Assembly: GCA_964019695.1 (NCBI GenBank)
Contig: CAXHUL010000257.1
Coordinates: 682,001 to 746,000 of the forward strand
Direction: 5' to 3'
DNA from: Loripinus fragilis
Taxonomy: Eukaryota > Mollusca > Bivalvia > Lucinida > Lucinidae
DNA length: 64,000 nucleotides
The notes beneath the pieces were generated by a model that was given only the letters and a program-made list of their open reading frames with translations, ran no database searches and was not told the origin of the DNA. Shown piece by piece: positions 61,001 to 64,000 of this stretch. The first letter of the stretch is position 1. The number at the start of each line of letters is the position of its first letter. Both the position numbers and the translations under genes were made by a program.

Positions 61001-63775
61001 ATGGGGATAGCGGTTGTACGCGCTTTCTAAGGCTCTGATCGCTTTTAGATTTTGCACGCGGATAGGGCCAACAGAGGCGCAGGTATTGCCATGCGCACCC
61101 GCCCGCAACAATGTTTCGATACCGAGTTATCGGGGTGTGGAAGTCCGCCGCCCCGAAGCTTTACGCGCTTCCGTCTCGCGAACTTCTATTTTCATCATGC
61201 CCACACGGGCATCAGTTTGTAGTACGGGAGGCCGTCTACAAATGGTGAAAATTTCAAAGCGTTCCGTCGGGAAATTAAAAAGTTATGAGCATTAGAAGAT
61301 CTTCCCATTAGGCCCCATTAGGCCACAGTAGCCGACCGGGCCTAAAACTTGCGCGGGTCACTTTCACGGACGGGCTGGAAACTGGTGCCAGAAGTTAGCC
61401 CCCGACCAGAGCTTCATTGTGAGGCATTGCGTAAAATTTTCCGTCCCCCGAGTGCCGAGCAATAGCCCCTGAAAGGGCTTTCGGCACAATTTTCACGCCC
61501 TTATTTGAGCCACTTGTAGCCGAAGGAATTTTGCGCAAATGACTGAGAGGTGCTCCTGGGCACTGCTCATCACTTTGCAATAGGTTCCGGGGCTTTTCGC
61601 GAAGGTCGCGTTTTCTCAAACTTTGATGGCATTAGTGGGTGGGGTGTGAAAACCTCCGAATGCATGGTTCTCAGCTCCTGCTGTGGGCAGCAAGCCAATT
61701 TTTTTTCCAAAATGTTGACCTATAAAAGAGCTTACTCGGGTGTGAAAATTATCATTGTGCGCGCGCGCCCCGGACCGCAATTATGATATTTCCTGTTTTC
61801 CCATAGGGCCCAAGGCAAATGGGGATAGCGGTTGTACGCGCTTTCTAAGGCTCTGATCGCTTTTAGATTTTGCACGCGGATAGGGCCAACAGAGGCGCAG
61901 GTATTGCCATGCGCACCCGCCCGCAACAATGTTTCGATACCGAGTTATCGGGGTGTGGAAGTCCGCCGCCCCGAAGCTTTACGCGCTTCCGTCTCGCGAA
62001 CTACTATTTTCATCATGCCCACACGGGCATCAGTTTGTAGTACGGGAGGCCGTCTACAAATGGTGAAAATTTCAAAGCGTTCCGTCGGGAAATTAAAAAG
62101 TTATGAGCATTAGAAGATCTTCCCATTAGGCCCCATTAGGCCACAGTAGCCGACCGGGCCTAAAACTTGCGCGGGTCACTTTCACGGACGGGCTCGAAAC
62201 TGGTGCCAGAAGTTAGCCCCCGACCAGAGCTTCATTGTGAGGCATTGCGTAAAATTTTCCGTCCCCCGAGTGCCGAGCAATAGCCCCTGAAAGGGCTTTC
62301 GGCACAATTTTCACGCCCTTATTTGAGCCACTTGTAGCCGAAGGAATTTTGCGCAAATGACTGAGAGGTGCTCCTGGGCACTGCTCATCACTTTGCAATA
62401 GGTTCCGGGGCTTTTCGCGAAGGTCGCGTTTTCTCAAACTTTGATGGCATTAGTGGGTGGGGTGTGAAAACCTCCGAATGCATGGTTCTCAGCTCCTGCT
62501 GTGGGCAGCAAGCCAATTTTTTTTCCAAAATGTTGACCTATAAAAGAGCTTACTCGGGTGTGAAAATTATCATTGTGCGCGCACGCCCCGGACCGCAATT
62601 ATGATATTTCCTGTTTTCCCATAGGGCCCAAGGCAATTGGGGATAGCGGTTGTACGCGCTTTCTAAGGCTCTGATCGCTTTTAGATTTTGCACGCGGATA
62701 GGGCCAACAGAGGCGCAGGTATTGCCATGCGCACCTGCCCGCAACAATGTTTCGATACCGAGTTATCGGGGTGTGGAAGTCCGCCGCCCCGAAGCTTTAC
62801 ACGCTTCCGTCTCGCAAACTACTATTTTCATCATGCCCACACGGGCATCAGTTTGTAGTACGGGAGGCCGTCTACAAATGGTGAAAATTTCAAAGCGTTC
62901 CGTCGGGAAATTAAAAAGTTATGAGCATTAGAAGATCTTCCCATTAGGCCCCATTAGGCCACAGTAGCCGACCGGGCCTAAAACTTGCGCGGGTCACTTT
63001 CACGGACGGGCTCGAAACTGGTGCCAGAAGTTAGCCCCCGACCAGAGCTTCATTGTGAGGCATTGCGTAAAATTTTCCGTCCCCCGAGTGCCGAGCAATA
63101 GCCCCTGAAAGGGCTTTTGGCACAATTTTCACGCCTCATTTGAGCCACTTGTAGCCGAAGGAATTTTGCGCAAATGACTGAGAGGTGCTCCTGGGCACTG
63201 CTCATCACTTTGCAATAGGTTCCGGGGCTTTTCGCGAAGGTCGCGTTTTCTCAAACTTTGATGGCATTAGTGGGTGGGGTGTGAAAACCTCCGAATGCAT
63301 GGTTCTCAGCTCCTGCTGTGGGCAGCAAGCCAATTTTTTTTCCAAAATGTTGACCTATAAAAGAGCTTACTCGGGTGTGAAAATTATCATTGTGCGCGCG
63401 CGCCCCGGACCGCAATTATGATATTTCCTGTTTTCCCATAGGGCCCAAGGCAAATGGGGATAGCGGTTGTACGCGCTTTCTAAGGCTCTGATCGCTTTTA
63501 GATTTTGCACGCGGATAGGGCCAACAGAGGCGCAGGTATTGCCATGCGCACCCGCCCGCAACAATGTTTCGATACCGAGTTATCGGGGTGTGGAAGTCCG
63601 CCGCCCCGAAGCTTTACGCGCTTCCGTCTCGCGAACTACTATTTTCATCATGCCCACACGGGCATCAGTTTGTAGTACGGGAGGCCGTCTACAAATGGTG
63701 AAAATTTCAAAGCGTTCCGTCGGGAAATTAAAAAGTTATGAGCATTAGAAGATCTTCCCATTAAGCCCCATTAGG
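58052..63775 (+). repeat. Five-unit duplication, units 72-78
   Basis: Five rare variants recur at exactly 4089 bp (five units less one base): CACCTGCCC (T at 58647 and 62736), TACACGC (A at 58712 and 62801), a one-base-shorter CGCCTCATTT (near 59041 and 63130), CATTAAGCCCC (A at 59675 and 63764) and GAGAGCC (A at 59817 and 63906). Units 72-74 and 77-79 thus share a tract of at least 1.17 kb. Units 73 (58870-59686) and 78 (62959-63775) are both 817 bp because of the shared deletion. Units 75 and 71 share AACTTCTATT. Confidence 0.9.
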
Positions 63776-64000
63776 CCACAGTAGCCGACCGGGCCTAAAA
63801 CTTGCGCGGGTCACTTTCACGGACGGGCTCGAAACTGGTGCCAGAAGTTAGCCCCCGACCAGAGCTTCATTGTGAGGCATTGCGTAAAATTTTCCGTCCC
63901 CCGAGAGCCGAGCAATAGCCCCTGAAAGGGCTTTCGGCACAATTTTCACGCCCTTATTTGAGCCACTTGTAGCCGAAGGAATTTTGCGCAAATGACTGAG
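63776..64000 (+). repeat. Unit 79, partial, cut by the window edge
   Basis: The first 225 bp of a further unit, running from CCACAGTAG to the ATGACTGAG region. It carries A at 63906, matching unit 74 five units earlier, so the duplicated tract may continue past the edge. Confidence 0.95.

Larger units (their letters stand above)
1..64000 (+). repeat. 818-bp satellite array, 78 full units plus a partial unit
   Basis: The entire window is a head-to-tail tandem array of one 818-bp unit, all copies in the same orientation, with no foreign DNA between or inside units. Landmarks such as the TTAGCCCCCGACC motif recur at 73, 891, 1709, 2527, 3344 and so on to 63848. Sixty-eight of the 78 full units are exactly 818 bp; the other ten carry small indels whose sum accounts for every base. 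Divergence between units is a few substitutions per copy. Long, very similar, gene-free arrays of this kind are typical of eukaryotic heterochromatin (centromeric, pericentromeric, subtelomeric, B or sex chromosome). I do not recognise the family, and its place on the chromosome is inference. The array continues past both edges, so its full length is unknown. Confidence 0.98.

Noticed and set aside
1..64000. CRISPR array
   Set aside because: The whole 818-bp unit is repeated with no short repeat and unique spacer structure.

Overview
The window is one uninterrupted head-to-tail satellite array and nothing else. A unit of 818 bp (about 51 % G+C by hand count) repeats 78 times in full, followed by a 225-bp partial 79th unit at the right edge. 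All units lie in the same orientation, and the array runs off both ends. I found no protein-coding gene, rRNA, tRNA, CRISPR array or inserted transposon. The open frames of 65 to 93 codons that recur in each unit start only at GTG or TTG, overlap on both strands, and look like chance frames kept open by the low divergence. Such an array fits heterochromatin of a eukaryotic chromosome (centromeric, pericentromeric, subtelomeric or a B/sex-chromosome block). A plant is my weak first guess, but nothing in the sequence fixes the lineage.

Layout, taking the unit start at the CCACAGTAG motif at position 1. Units 1-4 start at 1+818(n-1); units 5-11 at 3272+818(n-5); units 12-19 at 8997+818(n-12); units 20-32 at 15540+818(n-20); units 33-51 at 26176+818(n-33); units 52-64 at 41717+818(n-52); unit 65 at 52341; units 66 and 67 at 53149 and 53967; units 68-73 at 54780+818(n-68); units 74-78 at 59687+818(n-74); unit 79 at 63776. 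Ten units depart from 818 bp: 4, 11, 19, 51, 73 and 78 are 817; 32 is 820; 64 and 65 are 808; 67 is 813. These add up exactly to the observed length.

Units differ from the consensus by only a few substitutions each, so homogenisation is strong or amplification is recent. Shared variants show the history. An A/T difference at unit position 497 alternates almost perfectly in units 13-23 (two-unit register). Units 7-8 are copied as 9-10 (two-unit offset), 37-39 match 43-45 (six-unit offset, exactly 4908 bp), and 72-74 match 77-79 (five-unit offset, exactly 4089 bp). Units 56 and 65 are mosaics of their two neighbours, the expected product of unequal exchange by one unit.

Each unit carries non-coding structure worth noting: a CCAAT plus TATAAAA promoter-like module, several short hairpins and perfect palindromes, a 12-bp alternating purine-pyrimidine tract, a dispersed GGTGTGAAAA-like motif, a tandem 10-bp duplication at the unit junction, and about 55 CpG sites, which is not depleted. 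Whether the array is transcribed or binds a centromere protein cannot be decided from sequence alone.
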